Below, piece after piece: positions 1 to 8,946 of a stretch of DNA of 64,000 nucleotides (positions are counted from its first letter, which is position 1; every line of letters starts with the position of its first letter). The notes under the pieces are model-generated. The model ran no database searches and was not told the DNA's origin. It saw nothing but the letters and a program-made list of their open reading frames with translations. The translations under genes and the position numbers were made by a program. Source of the stretch: Streptosporangium sp040640155 (GTDB lineage Bacteria > Actinomycetota > Actinomycetes > Streptosporangiales > Streptosporangiaceae); NCBI RefSeq assembly GCF_040640155.1, contig NZ_JBFABE010000003.1, positions 1-64,000 on the forward strand, in the 5' to 3' direction.

Positions 1-551
1 AACACACGTCACCGACAAGGCGAGTTTCTACCTGGCGATCGGGGAAGCGGTCAACCGACGCGCTCCGCGTGATCGAGGCCGAGGCGGGACGCGCCCTCGC
101 CGAGATGCAGGCCATGGTCCGCGTCCTGCGCACGGACCGTCCGGCGGACCTGGCACCCGGCCGGCGCATCGCCGACATCGAGCACCTCGCGGACCACGGC
201 GGTTCCGGCCCGGCCGTCGACGTGGAGATCTCGGGCGATCTCGGCGGCCTCCCCCCTTCGGTGGAGGCCGCGATCTACCGCCTCGCGCAGGAGTCCGTCA
301 CCAACGCCAGGCGGCACGCGCGGCACGCCACCCGCGTCGAGGTCCGTGTCACCGCCGACGACACGTCGGTGCGCCTGCGCGTGAGCGACGACGGCGACGG
401 CCACGTCCACCCGGCCGCGTCGCCGGGATACGGGCTCATCGGCATGATCGAGCGGGCCCACCTGCTCCGCGGCACCTGCGTGGCCGGCCCGGACCCGGAG
501 CGGGGCTGGACCGTGACCGCCGTGCTGCCCCGGACCGGAGCGGCGACGTGA
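1..551 (+). CDS. NarL/DesK-type sensor histidine kinase, C-terminal part (5' end outside or disrupted)
   Basis: This is the dimerisation-helix end and ATP-binding domain of a sensor kinase that would phosphorylate the regulator encoded next. Visible motifs are an ALAEMQAMVRVLR helix, an N-box-like QESVTNARRHA, a G1 box VSDDGDG and a G2 box GYGLIGMIERA. The kinase frame is convincing from about position 51. Before that, the same frame does not give the expected H-box region, and no other frame does either, so the catalytic histidine is not in view. The stop overlaps the regulator start by 4 nt (GTGA), as in a translationally coupled pair. The family is certain; the signal sensed is unknown. 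The first 50 bases may be a junction (see findings). Confidence 0.85.
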   Translation, partial: HTSPTRRVSTWRSGKRSTDALRVIEAEAGRALAEMQAMVRVLRTDRPADLAPGRRIADIEHLADHGGSGPAVDVEISGDLGGLPPSVEAAIYRLAQESVTNARRHARHATRVEVRVTADDTSVRLRVSDDGDGHVHPAASPGYGLIGMIERAHLLRGTCVAGPDPERGWTVTAVLPRTGAAT

Positions 552-1201
552 GCGTCCGGGTGCTCGTCGCCGACGACCAGGAGATCGTCCGCACCGGGCT
601 CACGATGATCCTCAACGCCCAGCCGGGCATCGAGGTCGTCGGCGAGGCCGGCGACGGGCTGCGGGCCGTCGAGCTCGCGCGGCGGCTGCGCCCCGACGTG
701 TGCCTGTTCGACATCCGCATGCCCGGCGTCGACGGCATCGAGGCCACCCGCCTCCTGGCCGGGCCCGACGTCGCCGACCCCCTCGCCGTCGTCGTCATCA
801 CCACCTTCGACCTGGACGAGTACGTGTACGCCGCGCTCAGGGCCGGCGCCCGGGGGTTCCTGCTCAAGAACGCCGGCGCGGTCCTGCTCTCCCAGGCCGT
901 CCACGCCGCCGCCGACGGCGACGCGCTCATCGCCCCGAGCGTCACCGCGCGCCTGCTCGGGGCCTTCACCCGCACCGCCGGCGCGACCCCGGCGCGGCCC
1001 GTCGAGGCGCTCACCGGCCGGGAGGAGCAGATCCTCGCCGCCGTGGCGCGCGGGCGGACCAACAACGAGATCGCCGCCGAGCTGTACATCTCCCTCAGCA
1101 CCGTCAAGACCCACGTCGCCAGCCTGATGGCCAAGCTCGGCGCCCGCAATCGCGTCGAGATCGCGATGTGGGCCTACGAGACCGACCGCGTCAGGACCTG
1201 A
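548..1201 (+). CDS. LuxR/NarL-family response regulator
   Basis: A 217-residue cytoplasmic regulator with an N-terminal receiver (acidic DDQ near the start, phospho-acceptor Asp in CLFDIRMPGVDG, conserved Lys in FLLKN) and a C-terminal LuxR helix-turn-helix (LTGREEQILAAVARGRTNNEIA, then STVKTHV). Length is typical. The GTG start overlaps the kinase stop, so the two are co-translated. DesK/NarL pairs in actinomycetes often control transporters or envelope stress, but the targets here cannot be read from the sequence. The next gene lies 279 bp downstream, so this is probably the last gene of its operon. Confidence 0.95.
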   Translation: MSVRVLVADDQEIVRTGLTMILNAQPGIEVVGEAGDGLRAVELARRLRPDVCLFDIRMPGVDGIEATRLLAGPDVADPLAVVVITTFDLDEYVYAALRAGARGFLLKNAGAVLLSQAVHAAADGDALIAPSVTARLLGAFTRTAGATPARPVEALTGREEQILAAVARGRTNNEIAAELYISLSTVKTHVASLMAKLGARNRVEIAMWAYETDRVRT

Positions 1202-1480
1202 ACCGGACCGCCGGCACGGTGGCGGTTCATCGCGGGAACGGCCCGATCCACCCTGCCCGATCGTCCGCCGATCGGGCGTACTTTCGGCCGATGGGCCTTT
1301 CACGCGGGGCTCCTACGCTGATCCCGCGCGGCTCGGGACGTGCTCGCCGCCATCCGGCCGGCGGCACCGCCGGTCCACCGGCGCGGGCCGCGACGCGCCC
1401 CGGCCGATGTGCGGGTGTGACGGCCTCCACGGGCCGGCGCCCGGACCCGCGCCCGCGCCCACGATGAAGGAGAAGTGTCG
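1202..1480. other. Intergenic region, no gene seen
   Basis: This 279-bp stretch separates the regulator from the oxidoreductase. No reading frame with a convincing product is visible. Its 3' end carries the AAGGAG ribosome-binding site (1467-1472) of the following gene. Confidence 0.6.
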
Positions 1481-2467
1481 ATGAAGGCGTTCGTCCTGCG
1501 CTCGTACGGTCCGCCCGACGCCCTGGAGCTCACCGAGATCGAGACGCCCGTACCCGCCGACGACGAGGTGCTGGTCCGGGTACGCGCCACCTCCGTGCAA
1601 CCCTACGACTGGCACCTCATGAGAGGGGAGCCGTACATAGCGCGCCTGATGGGCAAGGGTCCCGGGCTGCGCAGACCGAAGATCGCCGTCCTGGGCGCCG
1701 ACGTCGCGGGGCGGGTCGAGGCGGTGGGCCGGGACGTGACCGGGTTCCGCCCCGGCGACGAGGTCTTCGGGATGCCCAAGCGGGGCGGCTTCGCCGAGTA
1801 CGCGTGCGTCCGGGCGGAGGAGCTGGCGCCGAAGCCGGAGAACCTGTCGTACGAGCAGGCGGCGGCGGTGCCGCTGGCGGCCCTCACCGCCCTGCTGGGC
1901 CTGCGGGACGCCGGACGGGTCCGGCCGGGGCAGAGGGTTCTCGTCAACGGGGCCTCGGGAGGGGTGGGCACGTTCGCCGTACAGCTCGCCAAGGCGTTCG
2001 GCGCGGAGGTCACCGGTGTCTGCGGCACCCGGAACGTCGAGCTGGTCCGATCGCTCGGCGCGGACGAGGTCGTCGACCGCACCGCCGAGGACTTCACCCG
2101 GAACGGGCGGCGCTACGACCTGGTGCTGGACATCGCGGGAAGTCACGCGGGGCCGGCGTACCGGCGTGTGCTGACCCGCACGGGGACCTGTGCCGTCGTC
2201 GGCGGGCCGGCCGGGCGATGGGTGCAGCCCGTCGGCCATGTCCTCTGGGCGCTCGCGACGTCCGCGTTCGTGCCGCAGAGAACGGTCCTGGTGGACGTGG
2301 TCGGGTGCACCGACAACAGGCGGAACCTGCTGACGCTGACCGAGCTCATCGAGGACGGGAGGCTCACCCCGGTCATCGACCGCCGTTACCCGTTCGAGGA
2401 CATCCCCGCGGCCCTGGCGTACCAGGAGGAGGGGCACGCCTCGGGGAAGGTCGTCGTCACGGTCTGA
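1481..2467 (+). CDS. Medium-chain NAD(P)-dependent oxidoreductase (quinone-oxidoreductase type)
   Basis: A 328-residue MDR-superfamily enzyme. It has an N-terminal GroES-like fold (VLVRVRATSVQPYDWHLMRG, LGADVAGRVEAVG) and a Rossmann domain with the nucleotide-binding motif NGASGGVGTFAVQLAK. The structural-zinc cysteines of true alcohol dehydrogenases are absent, so it is closer to NADPH:quinone/enone reductases. The ATG at 1481 is chosen because AAGGAG lies 8 nt upstream; the in-frame GTG at 1475 would be only 2 nt from it. It is probably monocistronic, and its substrate cannot be inferred. Confidence 0.9.
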   Translation: MKAFVLRSYGPPDALELTEIETPVPADDEVLVRVRATSVQPYDWHLMRGEPYIARLMGKGPGLRRPKIAVLGADVAGRVEAVGRDVTGFRPGDEVFGMPKRGGFAEYACVRAEELAPKPENLSYEQAAAVPLAALTALLGLRDAGRVRPGQRVLVNGASGGVGTFAVQLAKAFGAEVTGVCGTRNVELVRSLGADEVVDRTAEDFTRNGRRYDLVLDIAGSHAGPAYRRVLTRTGTCAVVGGPAGRWVQPVGHVLWALATSAFVPQRTVLVDVVGCTDNRRNLLTLTELIEDGRLTPVIDRRYPFEDIPAALAYQEEGHASGKVVVTV

Positions 2468-2724
2468 CGGGGTGCCCGGGAACCGGCGGCCGACGGCGCG
2501 CGGGAACCGACGGGCGTGACGGCGGGTTCCCGGGCCGGTCGTGGACGGTCACGATTAACCGGGAACCTCCGGAATCGAAGCGGGTGTGCGACAGGGGGCG
2601 CACGGCCGGTTTAGGGTGGTGAGGGCGACACGGCGAACCCCCGCGCATCCCGGACCGCTCCGGGCGCCCCGCCGGTCCGCCCGACTGCTCCCCCGGTCTC
2701 CGAGAGATAGCTGAGCCTTCCCCC

Positions 2725-5025
2725 GTGAGCGACATCCGATCCTTCCAGGTGCCGGGCCCGCAGGACGACGGCGACTCCGGCGCCGGCCCCGACCGGCCCG
2801 CCGCCGGGCAGGGCCGGAGGTCCGTCCCGGAGCCCGACGCGTCCCGGACGCCGCCGATGGGGTTCGGAACGTCCCGTCCCCCCTGGCCCGAGCCCGGCGG
2901 GCCGCGCCCCTCCGCCCAGGAGGGCCTGGAGCCCGGCTCCCCGGGGTCCCACGGGAGTCACGGATCCGCCGCGTCCCACCGGCCCTCGTGGCCGGAGCCG
3001 CCCGGTCAGGGCGCGACCACCTTCGGCCGGTCGTCCCGGCACGGCGGCCGGGACGACGACCGCCGCACCGGGCGCGACGACGCGTTCCCCGGCACACGCG
3101 ACGACGCGCGCGACACGCGCGACGACGGCCCGGGCGAGGTCACCGAGTGGGGCGCCTACCCGGTGTACCGGGACGCCCGCTCCGTCGAGCCGTACGACTC
3201 CCGCGACCCGCTCGACCTGTCCAGGCCGCTGGAGCCGGAACCGGTGCCCCAGGGCTCCTCCTGGGGCCGTGACGACCCGGCCTGGTCCCAGGAGAGCTCC
3301 TTCTGGGCGCGCGACGACCAGTCGTGGGGGCAGGAGAGCCTCGGATGGGGTCAGGAAGGCCCCTCCCCGGCCGCCGCCTCGAACACCCCCGCCCCGCACG
3401 GCTCAGACCCGTACGCCGCCTCCCGGGTGCCCGCCCCCCGGCCGGACCTGGGTGCCCCGCCCGCCTCCCCGCAGCATGCCCACCCGCCCGCTCATCCCCA
3501 CCCCGCCCCCCCGCACGCCCAACCGCCCGCCTCCTCGCCGTACGGTCACCCGCCCGCCTCCCTTCCGCAGACGGGCGCGCACCCGTACGGCACGCCCCCG
3601 CCGGGCGGGGCGGCCCGGACCGCGCCGCAGGACACGCCGTACCGGCAGGGCGCCCCGTCCCCGCAGGGCGTTCCGGCCCCGCAGGGCGCACCGCCTATCG
3701 GGCGGCCCGTCCAGGCTCCCCGGGAACGCCCCTTCTCCTACTGGGAGAACGCCGGCGGCCAGGGCGGCGAGCCCTCGTTCTGGAGCCAGGGTCCCGCGGC
3801 CGAGCAGGAGCGGCGGGCCGAGCGCGAACGCGAGCCGGTCGCCGAGGAGGAGCCCGCCGCCCCGGTCAAGAAGAAGCGCGAGCCCTACCTCGACAACGTG
3901 AAGTTCGTCCTGATCGCCCTGGTGGTGACGGGCCACTCGCTGGTGCCCACCCTGAAGGCGCACTCGGCGGAGGCCGCGTACCTGTTCATCTACATGTTCC
4001 ACATGCCGGCGTTCGTGCTGATCAGCGGCTACCTGGGGCGCAACTTCTGGAACTCCAACGCGAAGATCAACAAGCTGGTCGACACCCTGCTGATCCCGTA
4101 CGTGGTGGTGGAGATCGGCTACGCGCTGCTGCGCTTCGCGCTCGGCCAGAAGTGGACGCTGACGATCATCGACCCGGCCTGGCTGAACTGGTACCTGCTC
4201 GCCCTGGTCCTGTGGCGGATCTCCACGCCCATCTGGACGCGGATGCGCCGGCCGCTGCTGGTCGCCGTGGTCATCTACATGGCCGCGGGCTTCTCGGAGA
4301 TCTCCGGCGACTTCAGCATCGACCGCTTCTTCGGCCTGCTCCCGTTCTACGTGCTCGGCCTGCTGCTCAAGCCCGAGCACTTCGACCTGCTCAAGCCCCT
4401 CTGGGTCAGGATCACCTCGGCGGTCGTCCTGGTCGCCGCCGCCGGGGTGGCGATCGTCGCCGCGCCCCGCGTGCCGCTCGACCCGGTCTACTTCCGCTAC
4501 AGCTTCAAGGCCATGGACATGACCTGGTGGCTGGGGGTCGGGGTGCGCGCCGCCGTGCTGGTCGCGGCGCTGGTCATGACGTTCGCGGTGCTCGCGCTGG
4601 TGCCCAGGCGCGAGACCTGGTTCTCCGACCTCGGCACCCGCACCCTGTACGCCTACCTGCTGCACGGCGTCGTCGTGGTCATCGCCAAGGACCAGGGCTG
4701 GCTGAGCTTCCCCTGGCTGTACGGCCCCCTGGGCGTGGCGGCGATCGCGTCGAGCTCGCTGGCCCTGGCCATCGTGCTCTGCCTGCCCGAGACCCGCAGG
4801 CTCTTCAAGTGGATGCTCGAACCCCGCCTGGTCTGGCTCTACCGCAGGCCGTCCCCGGCACCCGCCGGCACCGCCCAGGCGCCCGCGGGGTCCACGGGAC
4901 CGGAGCAGCGAGGACCCGGTGAACCCGCGGGGCCCGCGGGGCCCGCGGGACTCGCCGGACCCGCGGGGACGCGGGGACCCACCCGGCCCGGCGACCAGGA
5001 GAGTTCGGCGGCGGTTCCCCGATAG
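2725..5025 (+). CDS. Multi-pass acyltransferase (fucose 4-O-acetylase type) with long disordered ends
   Basis: A 766-residue membrane protein. Residues 1 to about 380 are low-complexity and rich in Pro, Gly, Asp, Ser and Gln, with Trp-containing repeats. Residues from about 387 to 680 form a multi-helix acyltransferase-3 domain beginning YLDNVKFVLIALVVTGHSL, with the conserved FHMPAFVLISGYLGR segment. The family transfers acetyl groups to cell-surface glycans. The last 60 residues carry Gly-Pro-Ala triplets resembling a short collagen-like stretch. The start is GTG at 2725. A glycosyltransferase follows after 49 bp, so the pair may act on an extracellular glycan. The Pro-rich N-terminus is cytoplasmic by prediction and is much longer than in ordinary family members, which are about 350 residues. 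Confidence 0.85.
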   Translation: MSDIRSFQVPGPQDDGDSGAGPDRPAAGQGRRSVPEPDASRTPPMGFGTSRPPWPEPGGPRPSAQEGLEPGSPGSHGSHGSAASHRPSWPEPPGQGATTFGRSSRHGGRDDDRRTGRDDAFPGTRDDARDTRDDGPGEVTEWGAYPVYRDARSVEPYDSRDPLDLSRPLEPEPVPQGSSWGRDDPAWSQESSFWARDDQSWGQESLGWGQEGPSPAAASNTPAPHGSDPYAASRVPAPRPDLGAPPASPQHAHPPAHPHPAPPHAQPPASSPYGHPPASLPQTGAHPYGTPPPGGAARTAPQDTPYRQGAPSPQGVPAPQGAPPIGRPVQAPRERPFSYWENAGGQGGEPSFWSQGPAAEQERRAEREREPVAEEEPAAPVKKKREPYLDNVKFVLIALVVTGHSLVPTLKAHSAEAAYLFIYMFHMPAFVLISGYLGRNFWNSNAKINKLVDTLLIPYVVVEIGYALLRFALGQKWTLTIIDPAWLNWYLLALVLWRISTPIWTRMRRPLLVAVVIYMAAGFSEISGDFSIDRFFGLLPFYVLGLLLKPEHFDLLKPLWVRITSAVVLVAAAGVAIVAAPRVPLDPVYFRYSFKAMDMTWWLGVGVRAAVLVAALVMTFAVLALVPRRETWFSDLGTRTLYAYLLHGVVVVIAKDQGWLSFPWLYGPLGVAAIASSSLALAIVLCLPETRRLFKWMLEPRLVWLYRRPSPAPAGTAQAPAGSTGPEQRGPGEPAGPAGPAGLAGPAGTRGPTRPGDQESSAAVPR

Positions 5026-5074
5026 TTAACCCAACCCCTCCGGTGCGGACGGAACGAACGCCCACCATCGGCGT

Positions 5075-6202
5075 ATGCGGGTATGTGTCGCCACGATCGT
5101 TCGTCACCCGGAAGACGCCCGGATCATGCACCGGCAGATCCGGGCGCTTCTGGACGCCGGCCACGAGATCACCTATGTCGCCCCCTTCACCGACTGCAAC
5201 GTCACCCCGGATCCGCCGATCCGCGCGATCGACGTGCCACGGGCGATCGGCAACCACCGCGGGCGCGCGCTCAAGGCCGCCCGGGGCGCCCTCGGGCGCG
5301 GCGTGGAGGGTGCCGACCTGCTGATCGTGCACGACATGGAGCTGCTGTTCCGGCTGCCCGGACGCCGTCCCGTCACGGTCTGGGACGTGCGCGCCCCGCG
5401 CGAGAACCCGCCGGGAGCCGGCGACGGCGCGGCCTGGCACCCGCGCCGGGTCATGTCCGCGCTGGTACGCCGCGCCGAGGCCCGCGCCGAGCGTGACCTG
5501 CGCATCGTCCTGTCCGAGGAGTCCCTGGGGGAGCGGTTCGACGGCTCCCACCCGGTGGTGCCCGACGCCGCCTACGTGCCGGCCGGCCCGCCCGTGCCGC
5601 CCGGCCGGAACCGGGTGGTCCACATCGGCCACCTCTCGGAGTCCGGCGGCGTGAACGAGCTGATCGCCACGGCCCGCGGGCTGCTCCCGCACGGGATCAG
5701 GCTCGACCTGATCGGCTCGGCCGACGCCCGGGTCAGGCCGCTGCTGCGGGACGCTCAGCGGCAGGGCCTGCTCGACTGGTACGGCCACGTGCCCAACCGG
5801 CACGCGCTGCGGATGGCCGAGGGCGCGATCGCCGGACTGTCGCTCCCGCGCGCCGCGCCGGGACGCCGTCCGCTGCCCTCCAAGGTCGTCGACTACATGT
5901 CGCGCGGGGTACCGGTGGTCACCACTCCCCTGCCCGCCGCGTCCGCGCTGGTCGGGCGGACCGGATGCGGGGTCGTCGTCCCCTTCGGGGACGCGGGGGC
6001 CGTGGTGGGCGCGGTGCTGGCCCTGCGGGACGACCCGGCGGGGACCGCGGAGATGGGGGCACGCGGCCACGCCGAGGCTCTGGCGCATCACAACTGGCCA
6101 GACCAAGCAGGTCAATACATAGGAATGCTGGAGGAATGGGCAGGAAAAACAGTGACGTCGAGGCTGGAGATTGGTGTACTGGAGGCATGGCACGTCATCT
6201 GA
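5075..6202 (+). CDS. Glycosyltransferase, GT-B fold (GT4-like)
   Basis: A 375-residue protein. Its N-terminus (MRVCVATIVRHPEDARIMHR) and later segments (VVHIGHLSESGGVNELI, KVVDYMSRGVPVVTTPLPA) match GT-B glycosyltransferases, which move a sugar from a nucleotide donor. It has no signal peptide, so it should act in the cytoplasm. There is no obvious Shine-Dalgarno sequence before the ATG. The last 40 codons use noticeably more A and T than the rest, and they overlap the next gene by 16 nt. Lying directly after the acyltransferase, it may modify the same surface glycan. The sugar donor and acceptor are unknown. Confidence 0.85.
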   Translation: MRVCVATIVRHPEDARIMHRQIRALLDAGHEITYVAPFTDCNVTPDPPIRAIDVPRAIGNHRGRALKAARGALGRGVEGADLLIVHDMELLFRLPGRRPVTVWDVRAPRENPPGAGDGAAWHPRRVMSALVRRAEARAERDLRIVLSEESLGERFDGSHPVVPDAAYVPAGPPVPPGRNRVVHIGHLSESGGVNELIATARGLLPHGIRLDLIGSADARVRPLLRDAQRQGLLDWYGHVPNRHALRMAEGAIAGLSLPRAAPGRRPLPSKVVDYMSRGVPVVTTPLPAASALVGRTGCGVVVPFGDAGAVVGAVLALRDDPAGTAEMGARGHAEALAHHNWPDQAGQYIGMLEEWAGKTVTSRLEIGVLEAWHVI

Positions 6203-6924
6203 TCCAGGGGCGCGAGATCGCCATGCCGGTGCGCATCCGCGACGTCTCGGTCTGTGCCGCCTCCTACCTGGTCCGGGCGGACGCCGCGCGAGCCGTGATC
6301 GCCTACTCGCACCTGGAGATCGCCGAGGTGCTGCCGCGCAAGGCCCTGTGCACGCTGATGTTCGCCGACTACGTCGACGGTGATCTCGACCCGTACCACG
6401 AGTTCGGCATCGCCTTCCTGGTACGGCCGCCCGGGGCGGGGCACGCTCCCGGCGGAGGGCTCCGCGCCAACCTGGCCGAGCTCCGCGCCACGGGGGCGGG
6501 GGCGTTCATCCACTGGCTCCCGGTCGACCAGGGCTTCACCCTGGAGGCGGGCCGCTCGATCTGGGGCTTCCCCAAGGAGCTCGCCGACATCGACCTGCGC
6601 CTGTCCACCCCCTACAAGCGGTGCATCCTGCGCAAGGACGGGCGCATGGTGCTGGACCTGCTGATCAAACCCGGCGTCCCGGTGCCCGGCCCCGGGATGA
6701 TGACCGCCCTGGACGCCTACAGCCACCTGGACGGCGTCACCCGCCGCGTCCCGTGGTCGATGTCCCCCCGGGGGGTGCGGGCGCGCCCGGGCGGCGCGCT
6801 GATCCGGCTGGGCAACCATTCGATCGCCAAGGAGCTGAGCGAGCTCGGCCTGCCCAGGCGCGCCCTGATGACGACCACGGTCTCCCACATGTCGATGGTC
6901 TTCGACGAGGCCAAGGAGCCCTGA
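6187..6924 (+). CDS. Acetoacetate decarboxylase family protein
   Basis: A 245-residue protein of the acetoacetate decarboxylase (ADC) fold. The motif SIWGFPKELADIDL carries the position of the Schiff-base lysine (Lys130 here). True decarboxylases have two adjacent lysines there; this protein has Lys-Glu, as in ADC-like enzymes with other chemistry. Substrate and reaction are therefore open. The ATG at 6187 gives the MARHLIQGREI opening, which looks like the natural N-terminus, although GGAGG is only 1 nt away. ATG codons at 6136 and 6223 are alternatives. The start overlaps the preceding glycosyltransferase, which suggests one operon. Confidence 0.8.
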   Translation: MARHLIQGREIAMPVRIRDVSVCAASYLVRADAARAVIAYSHLEIAEVLPRKALCTLMFADYVDGDLDPYHEFGIAFLVRPPGAGHAPGGGLRANLAELRATGAGAFIHWLPVDQGFTLEAGRSIWGFPKELADIDLRLSTPYKRCILRKDGRMVLDLLIKPGVPVPGPGMMTALDAYSHLDGVTRRVPWSMSPRGVRARPGGALIRLGNHSIAKELSELGLPRRALMTTTVSHMSMVFDEAKEP

Positions 6925-7042
6925 CCATCTGACCCCCCGTCGCGGACCCGCCGCTCTCCCACCCCGCCGCCGGTCCCGCCGGGCCGGACCGACCGGGTCC
7001 CTCCGGTGGCACCGCACCGCGCTCCCGGCGGACGCCCGCCGG

Positions 7043-7984
7043 TCAGCCGGGTGGAAGGGGGCCGCGCGGCGGGACGGCGACGCGTTCAAGGTCGCGGGCG
7101 ACGACGATCTCCCCGCCGAACACCGAGGCCGCCTGCTCGGCGAAGCGCCCCTCGTCCTCGGTGCGGTACCGCTCGGAGAAGTGGGTGAGGACCAGCCTCC
7201 GGACATCGGCCTCGGAGGCGACCCGGCCGGCCTGTACGGCCGTGAGATGCCCGTGGTCGCGCGCCAGGACGGCGTCCTCGTCCAGGAAGGTCGACTCGAT
7301 GACCAGCAGATCCACCCCGTCGGCCAGTTCGAGGACCGGATCGCAGAGCCGGGTGTCCATGACGAAGGCCGCCTTCTGGCCGGGGCGGGGCACGCTGCAC
7401 TCCTCCAGGGTCACCGTCCGGCCGTCCGGAGCGGTGACGCGACCGTCCCGCTGAAGGCGGCGGATGTCCGGGCCGCGCACGCCGCGGGCGGCGAGCGCGG
7501 CCGGCAGCATGGTGACGCCGTCGGGCTCGGCCAGGCGGTAGCCGTACGCCTCCACCGGGTGGTCGAGCCTGCGAGCCGTGAGCGTGAAGGGCGCGCCGCC
7601 GGTGTCGAGTTCGGTGACGGGGCCCGAGAGCGGATGTTCGTGAATCCGTACGACGTCATGGAACGCCGTCGCGTGCCGTAGCCGCTCCCAGTAATTCGCG
7701 CCGCTCGCCGGGAAGGCCGCGTCCGCCTCGGTCACCCCGTCCCGCGACATCCGCTGGACGATTCCCGGCACCCCGAGGCAGTGGTCCCCGTGGAAATGGG
7801 TCAGGCAGATCCAGCCGACGTCGTGCACGCCGACCCCCGCGTGGATCATCTGCCGCTGGGTGCCCTCTCCCGGGTCGAACAGCAGGCCGTGTCCGTCCCA
7901 GCGCAGCAGATGGCCGTTGTGGTTGCGGTGACGGGTGGGCACGGCGCTGGAGGTGCCCAGGACGACGAGTTCGCGGTTCGACAC
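7043..7984 (-). CDS. rnz: Ribonuclease Z (tRNA 3'-processing metallo-beta-lactamase)
   Basis: A 313-residue metallo-beta-lactamase-fold nuclease that removes the 3' trailer from tRNA precursors. It shows the zinc motif THFHGDHCLG, the opening RELVVLGTSSAVPTRHRNHN shared with actinobacterial RNase Z, further metal ligands in FVMDTRLCD, and LTHFSERY near the C-terminus. The GTG at 7984 is preferred because the conserved core begins at once; an ATG at 8017 would add 11 residues. It is convergent with the decarboxylase-family gene and is the most downstream gene of the minus-strand group, but is probably a housekeeping passenger there. Confidence 0.93.
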   Translation of the reverse strand: MSNRELVVLGTSSAVPTRHRNHNGHLLRWDGHGLLFDPGEGTQRQMIHAGVGVHDVGWICLTHFHGDHCLGVPGIVQRMSRDGVTEADAAFPASGANYWERLRHATAFHDVVRIHEHPLSGPVTELDTGGAPFTLTARRLDHPVEAYGYRLAEPDGVTMLPAALAARGVRGPDIRRLQRDGRVTAPDGRTVTLEECSVPRPGQKAAFVMDTRLCDPVLELADGVDLLVIESTFLDEDAVLARDHGHLTAVQAGRVASEADVRRLVLTHFSERYRTEDEGRFAEQAASVFGGEIVVARDLERVAVPPRGPLPPG

Positions 7985-8058
7985 TCGGGCGATGCTAAGC
8001 CCTTCCAAACCGAACATCGGAGCCGGGCCGGGTGTCCGGCCTGGGGGCCGGGGCCGGA

Positions 8059-8934
8059 TCAGGCGTCGAGTTCCAGCAGCGGCAGCTCGGCCCTGGTGGG
8101 CAGGCCCTGCCAGTCGCTGGGCCCCGACGAGGCGAAGGCCCCGAGCAGGAAGCCCCGGCGCAGCCGGTCGGCGGGGTGGAGCCCCTCCAGCAGCGCGCTG
8201 AGGTACCCGGCCACGAAGGCGTCCCCCGCCCCGTTGCGGTCGACCACGGGCGTGGACAGGCCCGGCGCGTCGTGGCGGACGCCGTCCACCCGGACGCTCG
8301 CGCCCCGGTTGCCGCGGATCACGATGACCTCCCGGTCGCCCGACAGCGCGGGCTTGACCAGGTCGAGCTCGCTCTGCCGGACGAAGAGCACGTCGGCCGA
8401 GCAGGCCAGCACGCTGAGGATCTCCTCGGCCTCGCGCAGGTCCGGCCAGAGCTGGTCGTGGTAGTCGACCGACACCGAGACGGCGACCCCGGCGGTCCGC
8501 GCCGCCCGGATCGCGGCGTTCATGGCGTCGCGCGCGCTCAGCGCGGCGGTGATCCCGCTGACGTGCAGGACGCGGGAGGCCGCGATCCGGTCGATCGGGA
8601 CGTTGCCCTGGGCGAGCCTGACGGCGGTGCGGTAGTAGCTGACCCACGGGGGCTGGCCGAGCCTGGACTCCCGCAGCAGCATGCCGGTCGCCGCCGCCTC
8701 GTCCACCCGGGCGTCGGAGACGTCCACGCCCTCGCCGCGCAGCGCCATGAGGATCCGCGCCCCCAGCTCGTCGTCGCCGACCTTGCCCAGCCAGCCGACC
8801 TGGTGCCCGAGGCGGGACAGCCCGACCGCGACGACGAACTCCGCGCCGGTGACGTCCAGCCTGGCCTCGTGCTCGTGGCGGATCCGGCCGCTGGTGACGA
8901 CGCCGAAGGCCTCACCCAGGGTGTACACGTCCAC
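8059..8934 (-). CDS. PfkB-family carbohydrate kinase
   Basis: A 291-residue ribokinase/PfkB kinase. It has the N-terminal glycine segment (VTGAEFVVAVGLSRLG, LGKVGDDELG) and the C-terminal anion-hole motif DRNGAGDAFVAGYLSALLEG with the catalytic Asp. It most resembles 2-keto-3-deoxygluconate or related sugar kinases, but the substrate cannot be fixed from sequence. The residue pair before GAGD is Arg-Asn, where most members have Thr-Thr or similar. It starts with GTG 12 nt after the upstream glycosyltransferase stop, so the two are one operon. A role in making a phosphorylated sugar or polyol precursor for the neighbouring genes is an inference. Confidence 0.88.
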   Translation of the reverse strand: MDVYTLGEAFGVVTSGRIRHEHEARLDVTGAEFVVAVGLSRLGHQVGWLGKVGDDELGARILMALRGEGVDVSDARVDEAAATGMLLRESRLGQPPWVSYYRTAVRLAQGNVPIDRIAASRVLHVSGITAALSARDAMNAAIRAARTAGVAVSVSVDYHDQLWPDLREAEEILSVLACSADVLFVRQSELDLVKPALSGDREVIVIRGNRGASVRVDGVRHDAPGLSTPVVDRNGAGDAFVAGYLSALLEGLHPADRLRRGFLLGAFASSGPSDWQGLPTRAELPLLELDA

Positions 8935-8946
8935 GGTGAGAACGCG

